A DNA stretch of 52,815 nt from Verrucomicrobiota bacterium (GCA_016199935.1 JACQFS010000053.1:1-52815), one strand, 5' to 3'. Shown: positions 1-9,168, counted from the stretch's first letter. Notes: a model not told the origin generated them from the sequence alone. Translations and numbers: made by a program.

Positions 1-1581
1 GGCCACGACACGCGGAAAGTTTTTGCCGCCTTCAAGGCCGCGACGGAGCACAAGGGTCAGCCCACCGTCATTCTCGCGAAGACGATCAAGGGCTACGGCC
101 TCGGCGAAGCCGGCGAGGGCCGCAACATTTCGCACCAGCAGAAAAAGATGAACGAGCGCGAGCTGCGCGAGTTCCGCGAGCGCTTCGAGATTCCCGTGAG
201 CGACGAGGAAATCGCCGACACGCCGTTTTACAAACCCGCGCCGGACAGCCCGGAGATCAAGTATTTGATGGAGCGGCGCAAGGCCCTCGGCGGTTCCATT
301 CCCAAGCGCACCGTCACCGCGCCAATGCTGAAGACGCCGACGCTCGCCGAGTTCGGCGACTTCCTGAAAGGCGCGGCGAAATCCGAGGTCAGCACCACGA
401 TGGCGTTCGTGCGCATGTTGAGCTTCCTGCTGCGCAACAAGGAAATCGGCCAGCGCATCGTGCCCATCATTCCCGACGAGGCGCGCACGTTCGGCATGGA
501 CGCGCTCTTCCGCGAGATCGGCATCTACTCCGCCAAGGGCCAGCTCTACCGGCCCGTGGATCACAAGTCGCTGCTCTACTATCGCGAGACGAAGGACGGA
601 CAGATTCTCGAAGAGGGCATCAGCGAGGCGGGCTCGATGGCGTCGTTTGTCGCGGCGGGCACGGCCTACGCGAGCCACGGCGTCGCGACGATTCCGTTCT
701 ACATTTACTATTCGATGTTCGGCTTCCAGCGCGTCGGCGATCAGATCTGGCTCGCGGGCGATCAGCGCACGAAAGGTTTTCTCCTCGGCGCAACCGCCGG
801 CCGCACGACGCTCAATGGCGAAGGGCTTCAGCACCAGGATGGCCACTCGCTTTTGCACGCGAGCACCGTCCCCAATCTGCGCGCCTACGATCCGGCGTTC
901 GCCTACGAAATCGCCGTCATCATCCAGAACGGACTCCAGCGGATGTATGGCGAGGGCGAGGAAATTTTTTATTACCTCACGCTCTACAACGAAAACTACG
1001 AGATGCCCGCGATGCCCGCCGGCGTCGAGGACGGCATCATCAAGGGCCTCTACAAATTCCGCGCGGGCGCGGACGGACTCAAGCACAAGGCCCAGCTCAT
1101 CGGCAGCGGGACGATCCTGAAGCAGGCCCTGCGCGCGCAGGAAATTCTCGCGGAAAAATTCGGGGTGAGCGCGGACGTGTGGAGCGCGACCAGTTTCAAG
1201 CGCCTGCGCAACGACGCGCTCAATGCGCAACGCTGGAACATGCTCCACCCGACCGAGACGCCCCGACAGTCGCACCTCGAGACCGCGCTCGCGAATCAGC
1301 CCGGCCCGTTCGTCGCCGTGAGTGACCACATGAAGATCGTCGCGGACCAGATTGCGCCGTGGGTTCCCGGCGGACTTTTCACGCTCGGCACGGATGGCTT
1401 CGGCCGCAGCGACACGCGGCAGGCTTTGCGGCGCTTCTTTGAGATTGATGCTGAGTGCACCGTCATCGGCGTGCTCTACGCGCTCGCGCGCAAGGGCACG
1501 ATCCCGATGAGCGAGGTCGCCCGCGCGATCAAGGAGCTCCATGTGAATCCTGAGAAGGTGTTCCCCGTGTTGGCGGTTTGA
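1..1581 (+). CDS. aceE: Pyruvate dehydrogenase E1 component, homodimeric type (5' end outside window)
   Basis: This is the thiamine-diphosphate-dependent E1 subunit that decarboxylates pyruvate and acetylates the E2 lipoyl group. The frame is open from the first base, so the gene enters from the left; 526 residues are present against about 890 in the family, so roughly the C-terminal 60% is here. The stretch KTIKGYGLGEAGEGRNISHQ (about residues 27-46 of the visible part) is the end of the ThDP domain and is diagnostic of AceE over the alpha/beta E1 type. Further on are the transketolase-like middle domain and the C-terminal domain ending in NPEKVFPVLAV. An internal ATG at 148 is not the true start. 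It is followed after 94 bases by aceF and then lpdA on the same strand, giving a complete complex operon. Confidence 0.96.
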   Translation, partial: GHDTRKVFAAFKAATEHKGQPTVILAKTIKGYGLGEAGEGRNISHQQKKMNERELREFRERFEIPVSDEEIADTPFYKPAPDSPEIKYLMERRKALGGSIPKRTVTAPMLKTPTLAEFGDFLKGAAKSEVSTTMAFVRMLSFLLRNKEIGQRIVPIIPDEARTFGMDALFREIGIYSAKGQLYRPVDHKSLLYYRETKDGQILEEGISEAGSMASFVAAGTAYASHGVATIPFYIYYSMFGFQRVGDQIWLAGDQRTKGFLLGATAGRTTLNGEGLQHQDGHSLLHASTVPNLRAYDPAFAYEIAVIIQNGLQRMYGEGEEIFYYLTLYNENYEMPAMPAGVEDGIIKGLYKFRAGADGLKHKAQLIGSGTILKQALRAQEILAEKFGVSADVWSATSFKRLRNDALNAQRWNMLHPTETPRQSHLETALANQPGPFVAVSDHMKIVADQIAPWVPGGLFTLGTDGFGRSDTRQALRRFFEIDAECTVIGVLYALARKGTIPMSEVARAIKELHVNPEKVFPVLAV

Positions 1582-1675
1582 TGCCGCCGCTTTACTTCCG
1601 CCACGAATGCGCTTATTCCATCCGCCTTTCGCGCCCTGCGCGTGAGGCGCAGCGCGAACTCAGAACCGAATTTTT

Positions 1676-2956
1676 ATGGACGTGAAACTTCCTAACCTCG
1701 GCGAAGGCGCCGATAGCGGCACCGTCGTCAGCCTCCTCGTGAAGGAGGGCGACACCGTTGAGAAAGGCCAGACCATCCTCGAACTCGAAAGCGAGAAGGC
1801 CGTCGCGCCGATTCCCGCCTCCGCCGCCGGAAAGGTCGCCAAGATTCATGTGAAAATGGGCGACCGCATCTCCGCCGGCGCGCGCATCCTCACCCTCGGC
1901 GACGCCGCCGGTGCCGCGAGTTCGCCGACTGCCGCTGCTCCCGCCGCCGCGCCGAAGGCGGCAAACGCTTCCACGCCCGTCGCGCAGCCCGAGGTCATCG
2001 CCGACGCCGGTGACGCCGGGGAAATTCCCGCCGACATGCCCGTGCCGCCCGCCTCGCCCGGCGCGCGGAAAATGGCGGGCGATCTCGGCATTGACCTCCG
2101 CCGCGTCCAGAGCGGCCGGCCCAACGGCCGCGTGACGATGGAAGACCTGCGCGCCTACGTGCAGGGCGCCATCGCGCTCTCCCGGCAAAAAAAAACGACT
2201 GGTAGCGCCGTCCGCGGCGGACGCGTGGCCGACTCGGTGGATTTTTCGCAATGGGGCGCGGTCACCAAGCAGCCGCTCACGCAGCTCCGCAAGGTCATCG
2301 CCCGCCGCATGGGCGAGAGTAACTCGGCCGTGCCGCGCGTCACGCAGTTCGACGAGGCGGACATCACGGGCCTGCTGGAACTGCGGAAAAAATACGTCGA
2401 AGCTTACAAGGCGAAGGGCGCGAGCCTCACCGTCACCTGCTTCGCATTGAAGGCCGTGGTCGCCGCGCTCAAGAAGCATCCGATCTTCAACGCCAGCCTC
2501 GACGAGGCCGCGCAGGAGATTGTTTTCAAAAACTACTTCCACATCGGCATGGCCGTGGACACCGAGCAGGGGCTGATCGTTCCCGTCCTCCGCGATGTGG
2601 ACAAGAAGAGCCTGCTCGAAGTCGCGAAGGAACTCGCCTCGCTCGCTGAGCGCACACGCGACCGCAAGGTCACGACCGATGAAATGAAGGGCGGCACGTT
2701 CACCATTTCAAATCAGGGCGCTATTGGCGGCGCGCACTTCACGCCCATCGTGAATCTGCCGGAGGTCGCCATCCTCGGCCTCGGCAAAGGAACGCTGAAG
2801 CCAGCCGTGGTGAACGGAAAGATCGAAGCCCGCACGCTGCTCCCGATCACCATCAGCTACGACCACCGCGTGATTGACGGCGGCACCGCCGCGCGCTTCA
2901 CCGTGGACCTGGTCGCCGCGCTCACGAACTTCCCCGAGAGTGACGTGAAGCTTTGA
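1676..2956 (+). CDS. aceF: Dihydrolipoamide acetyltransferase, E2 of pyruvate dehydrogenase
   Basis: E2 transfers the acetyl group from lipoamide to CoA and forms the core of the complex. The 426-residue protein has one lipoyl domain (residues 1-75, lipoyl lysine K41 in ELESEKAVAP), an Ala/Pro-rich linker (about 80-125), a peripheral subunit-binding domain (about 125-162) and a CoA-acyltransferase catalytic domain with H397 and D401 in SYDHRVIDGG. Gammaproteobacterial partners of homodimeric E1 often have several lipoyl domains, so the single domain is a short but common form. A small GC hairpin (about 1647-1663) lies just upstream. The identity as pyruvate E2, not 2-oxoglutarate E2, rests on the aceE neighbour. 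Confidence 0.95.
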   Translation: MDVKLPNLGEGADSGTVVSLLVKEGDTVEKGQTILELESEKAVAPIPASAAGKVAKIHVKMGDRISAGARILTLGDAAGAASSPTAAAPAAAPKAANASTPVAQPEVIADAGDAGEIPADMPVPPASPGARKMAGDLGIDLRRVQSGRPNGRVTMEDLRAYVQGAIALSRQKKTTGSAVRGGRVADSVDFSQWGAVTKQPLTQLRKVIARRMGESNSAVPRVTQFDEADITGLLELRKKYVEAYKAKGASLTVTCFALKAVVAALKKHPIFNASLDEAAQEIVFKNYFHIGMAVDTEQGLIVPVLRDVDKKSLLEVAKELASLAERTRDRKVTTDEMKGGTFTISNQGAIGGAHFTPIVNLPEVAILGLGKGTLKPAVVNGKIEARTLLPITISYDHRVIDGGTAARFTVDLVAALTNFPESDVKL

Positions 2957-2965
2957 GCGATCCGC

Positions 2966-2998
2966 AAATCGTAAATCACAAATCGTAAATCATAAATC
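2966..2998. repeat. Short AT-rich direct repeats between aceF and lpdA
   Basis: The 12-mer aaatcgtaaatc occurs at 2966-2977 and again at 2980-2991 (period 14), followed by a partial third copy ending at 2998. The repeats stand out against GC-rich surroundings and end just before the lpdA start at 3006. They resemble other A/T-rich word repeats in this window (20361-20390, 46171-46302). Confidence 0.7.
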
Positions 2999-3005
2999 TC
3001 CCCCC

Positions 3006-4430
3006 ATGTCCTCCATCCAAACTGAAGTAGTCGTCCTCGGTGCCGGCCCCGGCGGATACGCCGCCGCGTTTTACGCCGCCGACCTCGGCAAGAAGGTCAT
3101 CCTCGTCGAGCAGGAGAGCCGGCTCGGCGGCGTGTGCCTCAACCGCGGGTGCATCCCCTCCAAGGCGCTCATCCACGCCACCAGCGTCATCAACGACTCG
3201 CGCCACGCCGCCGCGCACGGCCTCACGTTCGAGCCGCCGAAGATTGATCTCGCGAAGATGCGCGCGTGGAAGGAGGCGATTTTGCAGAAGCTCTCCGGCG
3301 GCATCGCCGGTCTCGCCAAAGCGCGTGGCGTGCAGGTCATCACCGGGCGCGGCCATTTTGAAAATTCCACCACGCTGCGCGTCGAGACCAGCGACGGGCA
3401 GAAGTTCATCAGCTACGACAAGGCCGTCGTCGCCGTCGGCTCCAAGCCCGCGCTGCCCAAGGCGTGGGACCTCGGCAACCCGCGCGTGATGACCAGCACC
3501 GAGGCGCTCGCGCTGGAGGAAATCCCGGAGACGCTCCTCGTCATCGGCGGCGGCTACATCGGCATGGAGTTGAGCCTCGTGTATGCGGCGCTCGGCAGCA
3601 AAGTCGTCATCACCGAGGCGCTCGACAGCATCCTCATGGGCGCGGACCCGGACCTCGTGCGCCCCGTGCAGAAGGCGGCGGAGAAAGTGGTGAAGGAATT
3701 CCGCTTCAAGGCCAAGGTGCAGAAGCTCGCGACCGTCGGGAAACAGATCAAGGTCGTCACCGAGTTCAACGGGCAGATGCTGGAGGAACTTTACGACCGC
3801 GTGCTCGTGAGCGTGGGCCGCGTGCCGAACAGCGAAAATCTCGGCCTCGAAAACACCAAGGTGAAACTCGACGACAAAGGTTTCATCAAGGTGGACGCCA
3901 AGCAGCAGACCGACGACGCGAACATCTTCGCCATCGGCGACATCGCCGGCGGCATCCTGCTCGCGCACAAGGCGACCAAGGAGGGCCGCATCGCCGTCGA
4001 GAACATCGTGGGCGACGCGACCGAGTTCCGCGATGTGGTGATTCCCGCCGTCGTCTTCACCGCGCCGGAAATCGCGTGGTGCGGCCTCACCGAGACCGAG
4101 GCGAAGGCGAAGGGCATCGAGGTGAAAGTCGTGCGCTTCCCGTGGGCCGCGTCCGGCCGCGCGCTGACGTTCGACAAGACCGACGGCGTGACGAAGCTCA
4201 TCATTGACCCGAAGACCGAGCGCATCCTCGGCGTGGGCATCTGCGGTCACGGCGCGGGCGAGTTGATTGCCGAGGGCGTGGTGGCCGTGGAAATGGGCGC
4301 GACCGCGACCGACCTCGCGCTCTGCGTGCACCCGCACCCGACGCTTTCGGAGACGGTGATGGAGGCGGCGGAAATTTTCCTCGGCCACGCGACGCACTAT
4401 GCCCCGCCGAAGAAGGCGCAGGCACATTGA
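3006..4430 (+). CDS. lpdA: Dihydrolipoamide dehydrogenase, E3
   Basis: E3 reoxidises dihydrolipoamide on E2 with FAD and NAD+. In the 474-residue protein the FAD dinucleotide-binding motif GAGPGGYAA lies at residues 12-20, the redox-active disulfide is C44/C49 in GGVCLNRGCIPSKAL, the NAD motif GGGYIGME is near residue 180, an FAD-binding GD pair occurs in IFAIGDIAGG, and the His-Glu pair of the dimer partner is H444/E449 in HPHPTLSE. Length and order are standard. The gene is third in the PDH operon, 49 bases after aceF. A second, diverged relative (20412-21824) is elsewhere, so this copy is the E3 dedicated to pyruvate dehydrogenase. Confidence 0.96.
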   Translation: MSSIQTEVVVLGAGPGGYAAAFYAADLGKKVILVEQESRLGGVCLNRGCIPSKALIHATSVINDSRHAAAHGLTFEPPKIDLAKMRAWKEAILQKLSGGIAGLAKARGVQVITGRGHFENSTTLRVETSDGQKFISYDKAVVAVGSKPALPKAWDLGNPRVMTSTEALALEEIPETLLVIGGGYIGMELSLVYAALGSKVVITEALDSILMGADPDLVRPVQKAAEKVVKEFRFKAKVQKLATVGKQIKVVTEFNGQMLEELYDRVLVSVGRVPNSENLGLENTKVKLDDKGFIKVDAKQQTDDANIFAIGDIAGGILLAHKATKEGRIAVENIVGDATEFRDVVIPAVVFTAPEIAWCGLTETEAKAKGIEVKVVRFPWAASGRALTFDKTDGVTKLIIDPKTERILGVGICGHGAGELIAEGVVAVEMGATATDLALCVHPHPTLSETVMEAAEIFLGHATHYAPPKKAQAH

Positions 4431-4487
4431 CCGCCACTTGGGCGAATGTTTTCTGGATCGCCGCGTCCAAAGCCCACGCAAAAAATC

Positions 4488-5420
4488 ATGACTGCATTCC
4501 TTCGTCGCTTCGCCATCTCACTTTTAGTTTTCACCGCTGCCTTCACCGCGCTGGCTGAGCGGCGCGCGGAGCACGTGTTCATCATCAGCATTGACGGCGG
4601 CAAGCCCGCGGTCATCCAGCAGAGCGCGATGCCGGTCTTGAAGAAGCTCGTCGCCGAGGGCGCACACACGTGGACGGCCCAGACGATTTACCCGAGCAAG
4701 ACGCTGCCCTCGCACACCTCGATGCTCACCGGCGTCGGCCCGGACAAGCACATGATCTCGTGGAACAACTGGCTGCCGACCAACGGACTCGTCAGTGTGC
4801 CGACCGTTTTCTCCGAGGCGAAGCACGCGGGGCTTTCGACGGGCATGTTTGTCGGCAAGGAAAAGTTCCGCCACCTCGCGCTGCCGGGCACGCTCGACAT
4901 TTTCGACTACAACAAGGCCGCTTCCGGAGTCGGCGTGGACAAGACGATGGCCGGCCAGGCGCTCGCGACGAAGGAGGGCACCGTGCTGGCCAAGACCGTC
5001 GCCGCCGACGTCGCGCCCTTCATCAAGGAGAAGAAGCCGAACCTCTGCATGATTCATTTCACGGACACCGACAACACCGGTCACAAATCCGGCTGGGGTT
5101 CCACGAATCAAATGCAGGCCTTCGCCGATACCGACGCCGCGCTCGGCGTGGTGGTGAAGGCGATTCAGGACGCGGGCATCGCGGATACGAGCGTCATCCT
5201 CATCAGCGCCGACCACGGCGGGCACGACAAGACGCACGGCTTCAACACGCCCGACGACATGACCATCCCGTGGATCGCGTGGGGCAAAGGCGTGAAGAAA
5301 GGTTTCGCTATCGACGCGCCCGTGACGACTTACGACATGGCGGCGACGGCGCTGTGGCTGCTGGATGTGAAACGCCCGGAAAGTTTCGACGGCCAGCCGG
5401 TCGCGACGGCCTTCGAGTGA
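4488..5420 (+). CDS. Exported type I phosphodiesterase / nucleotide pyrophosphatase family protein
   Basis: A member of the alkaline-phosphatase superfamily, NPP branch, hydrolysing phosphodiester or related substrates outside the cytoplasm. The ATG at 4488 gives a clean signal peptide (residues 1-23, ending FTALA); an ATG 42 bases upstream would add a charged tail in front of it and is less likely. Metal and catalytic residues are visible: D36 in ISIDGG, the likely nucleophile T72 in YPSKTLPSHTSMLTG, HFTDTDNTGH near residue 200, and SADHGGHDKTHG near 245. At 310 residues it is shorter than eukaryotic NPPs and typical of bacterial ones. The substrate cannot be told from sequence. Its stop codon directly abuts the stop of the convergent Sel1 gene. 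Confidence 0.85.
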   Translation: MTAFLRRFAISLLVFTAAFTALAERRAEHVFIISIDGGKPAVIQQSAMPVLKKLVAEGAHTWTAQTIYPSKTLPSHTSMLTGVGPDKHMISWNNWLPTNGLVSVPTVFSEAKHAGLSTGMFVGKEKFRHLALPGTLDIFDYNKAASGVGVDKTMAGQALATKEGTVLAKTVAADVAPFIKEKKPNLCMIHFTDTDNTGHKSGWGSTNQMQAFADTDAALGVVVKAIQDAGIADTSVILISADHGGHDKTHGFNTPDDMTIPWIAWGKGVKKGFAIDAPVTTYDMAATALWLLDVKRPESFDGQPVATAFE

Positions 5421-6476
5421 TCAGGAGACCGCTTCCGTTTCCTCTTCCTCATCTTCGAGCGGGTTCTCGCGCAGCACCACGGCAGGATTTGCCCGCACGA
5501 AGGCGAGCAGGCGCACGCGGCCTTCGGAGAGCTGGTGCGGCGTGAGCCGCGTCGTGAAGCGATCGAGTTCAGCCATGCCGCGCGCGTCGAGATTCTTCGC
5601 GGCGAGACCAAACCACACGTAAGCCTCGACGAAATCCTTTTCCACCCCGCGCCCTTTCTCGAAGCAGTTGCCGAGCGCGACCTGCGCGATGGGGAGGCCC
5701 TGCTCGGCAGCGGGGCGATACCAAGCGATGGCCGTCTCGAGATTGACCGGCCAGCCGATGCCCTTCTCGTGCGCGAGGCCGACTTCGTATTCCGCCTCGG
5801 CGAGACCTTTGCCGGCGGCTTTGTAATACCAGCCCATCGCCTCGAGTTCGTCCACGCCCGCGCCGTAGCCGTTGTGGTAGCACGCGCCGACGCTGAACTC
5901 GCCCATCGCGTCCCCCTGCCCCGCGGCTTTGAGATACCACGCGAACGCCGCAGCGTGGTCGCGCTGAATGCCGTCGCCGTTCTGGTAGCAGATGCCGAGG
6001 CTGACCTGCGCGGCCGCGTAACCCTTTTCCGCCGCCTTGCGGAACCAGGTCACGGCCCGGGCGGGATCTTTGCCAATGCCCTGGCCGTTCGCGTGGCAAA
6101 TGCCGAGGCTGTTTTCGGCAGGCGCGAATCCCTGCTTGGCGGAACGCTCGAACCACTTCACGGCCTCGCCGTAGTCCATCGCGACGACCTGGCCGTTGGC
6201 GTAACACGCACCGAGCCGGAACTGCGCCTCGGCGTTGCCGGACTCGGCGAGCGCGCGGAGTTTCTGCAACTCGCGCTCGGCCTCGCTCGCCTGCATATCG
6301 GGCGCGGGCGCGTGCCGCGGGCGCACGATGCGGACGACGACGGGCTTTTGGGTTTCGGCGGCCTTGTCGGCGTCATCGCGCGCTCCGGATTTTTTCTGCT
6401 TCGATTTCGCGAGGAGCTTGCGGAAGCCGAAAATCAATTCCCAGATTCCGACGAAGATGGCGCGGATTGGGTTCAC
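5421..6476 (-). CDS. Sel1-repeat (TPR-like) protein
   Basis: The 351-residue protein holds six consecutive Sel1-like repeats of about 36 residues (roughly residues 80-300), each with the pattern A-Q-x-x-L-G-x-C-Y-x-N-G followed by A-x-x-W-Y/F-x-K-A-A-x-x-G. Such alpha-solenoids mediate protein-protein contacts. The N-terminus has one short hydrophobic stretch (IRAIFVGIWELIFGF, residues 4-18) then a basic linker, so it may be membrane-anchored or membrane-associated. The start is a GTG at 6476; no ATG is available before the repeats. The gene lies downstream of the ThuA-like gene on the same strand, separated by a long imperfect inverted repeat. Specific role unknown. Confidence 0.85.
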   Translation of the reverse strand: MNPIRAIFVGIWELIFGFRKLLAKSKQKKSGARDDADKAAETQKPVVVRIVRPRHAPAPDMQASEAERELQKLRALAESGNAEAQFRLGACYANGQVVAMDYGEAVKWFERSAKQGFAPAENSLGICHANGQGIGKDPARAVTWFRKAAEKGYAAAQVSLGICYQNGDGIQRDHAAAFAWYLKAAGQGDAMGEFSVGACYHNGYGAGVDELEAMGWYYKAAGKGLAEAEYEVGLAHEKGIGWPVNLETAIAWYRPAAEQGLPIAQVALGNCFEKGRGVEKDFVEAYVWFGLAAKNLDARGMAELDRFTTRLTPHQLSEGRVRLLAFVRANPAVVLRENPLEDEEEETEAVS

Positions 6477-6556
6477 GGCGGCAGCCTAGCGCAACCGCTC
6501 GCAAGCGTCAGCTTAAATGACTCCCCGGAGATTGTTGTAAGCGGCTGCCGCTCGCG

Positions 6557-6625
6557 TGCTCGTCTTCGTCGTCGTATTCATCGTCACCCTCGAAACCATT
6601 TCCAATAGGACGACGAGGACGAGCA
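6557..6625. repeat. Imperfect inverted repeat, possible terminator, between ThuA-like and Sel1 genes
   Basis: Arms 6557-6573 and 6609-6625 pair over 17 positions with one G-U-type mismatch, around a 35-base loop. The arms are made of cgtcgt-type words. It lies downstream of the ThuA-like gene and upstream of the Sel1 gene on the minus strand. There is no T-run, so factor-independent termination is uncertain. Confidence 0.5.
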
Positions 6626-6650
6626 GGACGATGATGATCGCCCCACGCGC

Positions 6651-7625
6651 TTACTTTTTCTTCGGCGCGGCTTTCTTCGGCGCGGCGGGCGGGTCTTGTG
6701 GCGGAATCTCCGCGTAGCCGGGCGCGGCGGCCTGAAGATTCGGCGGGATCGGGACATTCACCCGGCCCGTCGCCCAGCCGAGCGCGGCCACGACGATGTC
6801 CTGGAAGATCGGGTTGGTCCACACGTCCTCGCGATGGCCCATCGAGGTGTAGAAGACGCGGCCGTGGCCGTGCATGCGCGCCCACGTCGCGGGATACGGC
6901 GCGCGCTTATAAACGTTGCCCTCCATGCCCGCGGTCTCCTGCACGAGCAGGACGTGCAGGTTGCTCGCGAAATCCTTGAGCGAATACCACTCCTCGGTCA
7001 GCTCGAACTTGCCTCCGAGTTTGGCGAAGCCGGGGAAGTTCGGGTCCACCACGCGCATCACGGAGTTCTGCTGCTTGCCGTGCTTGATGAACTCGCCGCC
7101 GAGCATCTTGATATACGGATCAGCCGCGTCGCCGTAATTTTTGTAGCGTCCGCCGCGCTCGGTCGGATTGCCGCCGCCGGATTCGCCGGTGTGGAACGTG
7201 TCGCTCGCGCTGTGTGAGCCGACGTAGCCCTTGCCGTTTTTGATCGCGTCGAGGAACGCCTGCTTGCCCTCGGGCGTCATCGGCGGATTCTTGTCGGTGC
7301 CCGCGGTCGTGAGATCGCCGGTCGTGTAAAAGAAAAACGTGTCGAACCCGGCGAGATACTGCGGCGTGAAAAGGCTGCCGTCCTTGCTGAAGGTGATGTC
7401 GAAGCCGTGCTTTGGCCCGAGCTCGGTGAGCACGGCCTCGGCAGGGCTGGGCTCGCCGCCCTTGCCGCGGCGAATCGCGCTGTGCTCGAAGCCGGCGGAC
7501 TTGGTGAAGAAAAGAATTTTCTTCCGCTGCAAGGAAGCCGACGGCGTGCTGCAGCCGAGGAACGAGGTGAGGGACAATCCGAGCGCAGCGGCGCCGGAAC
7601 GGGTGATCATTTCGCGACGATTCAT
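6651..7625 (-). CDS. ThuA-like domain protein, exported lipoprotein
   Basis: The 324-residue product has a twin-arginine-like start (MNRREMITRSGAAALG) followed by a lipobox ending at Cys (SFLGC, residue 25), so it is probably exported and lipid-anchored. The body matches the ThuA-like (trehalose-utilisation) glutamine-amidotransferase-like fold: KKILFFTKSAGFEH at the first strand, FDTFFFYTTGDL, GYVGSHSASDTFH, PVTW-like PATWARMHGHGRVFYTSMGH near the end. In PVC bacteria such proteins are abundant near sugar and oxidoreductase genes; their enzymatic activity is not established. The start at 7625 was chosen over upstream codons because the upstream translation is the repeat element at 7685-7793. 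The C-terminus is Ala/Pro/Lys-rich. Confidence 0.85.
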   Translation of the reverse strand: MNRREMITRSGAAALGLSLTSFLGCSTPSASLQRKKILFFTKSAGFEHSAIRRGKGGEPSPAEAVLTELGPKHGFDITFSKDGSLFTPQYLAGFDTFFFYTTGDLTTAGTDKNPPMTPEGKQAFLDAIKNGKGYVGSHSASDTFHTGESGGGNPTERGGRYKNYGDAADPYIKMLGGEFIKHGKQQNSVMRVVDPNFPGFAKLGGKFELTEEWYSLKDFASNLHVLLVQETAGMEGNVYKRAPYPATWARMHGHGRVFYTSMGHREDVWTNPIFQDIVVAALGWATGRVNVPIPPNLQAAAPGYAEIPPQDPPAAPKKAAPKKK

Positions 7626-7684
7626 AGGTGTGGCGCGGAGCATCGGGGAAAATGCCGGCGGAAGGAAAGCGCGAAGTGGGCGGC

Positions 7685-7793
7685 GGAGCGCGGGCCGTCC
7701 CGGCCCGCAGCGCGTGAGCAGTTTGCGGGCTGGCGGATTTGCCGAACGCGGCCGACCGCCGTGGCCGCTGCGAGCCGGGACGGCTCGCGCTCC
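7685..7793. repeat. Composite palindrome A (REPIN-like)
   Basis: Two 28-base arms, 7685-7712 and 7766-7793, are reverse complements of each other except at two positions. Each arm is itself a hairpin: gcgggcc-gtccc-ggcccgc in the left one, and the same with compensating G/A and C/T changes in the right one. The 53-base spacer is GC-rich. It sits in the 306-base divergent gap between the ThuA-like gene and the secreted protein at 7932. A second copy of the same family is at 36448-36560. No REP-associated transposase (RAYT) is in the window. Confidence 0.8.
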
Positions 7794-7931
7794 GTCCGCA
7801 ACTATCCCGCCGCGTTTACCCACGATGAAAAGATGCGCCCGCCGAAGCGGTCACATGACATTTCGCTGGCGCGGCCCGCCCGCCAGCGTATTCTCTCGCC
7901 CGTTCCCGAAACCCCACACGAAAGACTCGTT

Positions 7932-9095
7932 ATGAAACTGCCAAAAGTTCTCCTCCTCGCCGCCGTCGCCTGCACCGCGGGCGCGCTGCTCGTCACCCAT
8001 TCCGTCCGCGCCGCCGCGAAGGCCGGCTCGGCCAAAGATTTTCTGAAAGCCGCGCAACACGGCGACCCGAAGCTCGCGTCGGCCGGCGCGATCAGCTTCG
8101 GCCCGCACGGGCTCCTGCTCATTGCCGAGACGAAGGGTGCGAGTATCGTCGCCGTGGACACCGGCGATGCCGGTCCCGTGAAGAAGCTCAAGCACCGCGT
8201 GGACGATGTCGCGAACCTCGTCGCCGCCAAACTCGGCGCGCCCGCGGGCGGCGTGAAGATCGTGGACCTCGCCGTGAATCCGGCGAGCGGCAAGATTTAT
8301 CTCTCCGTCCTCCGCACGGCCGGCGCGCTGCCCGCCATCGTGGTCATCGATGCCGACGGTGCCGTGAACGACCTCGCGTTCGACAAACTCGCGTGGGTCC
8401 GCGTGCCGCTGCCCGCGAAGGAGGGCGCGAAGATCGGCAACATCACCGACGTGGCGTTCGCCGGCGACCGCGTGGTGGCCGCCGGCGCGTCGAGCGAGGA
8501 GTTCAACAGCAAGATTTTCTCGCTGCCCCTCCCGCTCGAACACGGCCAGGGCGCGGCGGTGTTCAGCGCCGAGACCTACCACGTCTCGCACGGCAAGTGG
8601 GAGACGCGCGCACCCATCTCGAGCTTCGTGCCCTACGAGGAGAACGGGAAACACTACATCGTCGGCGCGTTCGCCTGCACGCCCATCGCGAAGTTCCCGC
8701 TCGACGGCCTGAGCAGCGGTGCGAACGTCCGCGGCACGAGCTTCCTCGAACTCGGTTCCCAGAACCGGCCGCTCGACATGTTCACTTACGAAAAGGGCGG
8801 CAAGCGCTGGCTCGTCACGCACACGCAGCGTTTCGGAAAAAATCTTTTCGGCCCGAGCAAATACTGGGGCGTGCGCATTGACATGAATTACGTCGCGCTC
8901 ACCGACGCCGAGAAAATCAACGAGAAAGCCGCCCATCGCGACACCAAACAGAAGTCCGGGCCCGCCGGCATCGAGATCGTGGACTCGCTCTTCGGCGCGG
9001 TGCACGTGGACAAACTCGACAACGACGATGCCATCGTGCTGCGCGAGACCGAGGGCAGCGACAAACTCGTGCTCGAAATGGCGAAGCTGCCGTGA
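7932..9095 (+). CDS. Secreted protein of unknown function, probably beta-propeller-like
   Basis: The 387-residue product starts with a signal peptide (MKLPKVLLLAAVACTAGALLV, cleavage probably after SVRAAA, about residue 28). The rest is a series of beta-rich segments with propeller-like phrases such as GPHGLLLIAETKGASIVAVD, VVDLAVNPASGKIYLSV and ITDVAFAGDRVVAAG, which suggests a WD/NHL-like fold, but no catalytic motif was recognised. The ATG at 7932 is chosen because the in-frame extension upstream runs through the non-coding repeat at 7685-7793 and lacks protein character. Transcribed divergently from the ThuA-like gene. Function not assigned. Confidence 0.8.
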   Translation: MKLPKVLLLAAVACTAGALLVTHSVRAAAKAGSAKDFLKAAQHGDPKLASAGAISFGPHGLLLIAETKGASIVAVDTGDAGPVKKLKHRVDDVANLVAAKLGAPAGGVKIVDLAVNPASGKIYLSVLRTAGALPAIVVIDADGAVNDLAFDKLAWVRVPLPAKEGAKIGNITDVAFAGDRVVAAGASSEEFNSKIFSLPLPLEHGQGAAVFSAETYHVSHGKWETRAPISSFVPYEENGKHYIVGAFACTPIAKFPLDGLSSGANVRGTSFLELGSQNRPLDMFTYEKGGKRWLVTHTQRFGKNLFGPSKYWGVRIDMNYVALTDAEKINEKAAHRDTKQKSGPAGIEIVDSLFGAVHVDKLDNDDAIVLRETEGSDKLVLEMAKLP

Positions 9096-9168
9096 ACTGC
9101 GGTGTTCGCGCCTCTCCCCCCGTGGAGAAGGTGACGGTGGTGCCGTGAGTGGGGCGATCCCCTCAACC

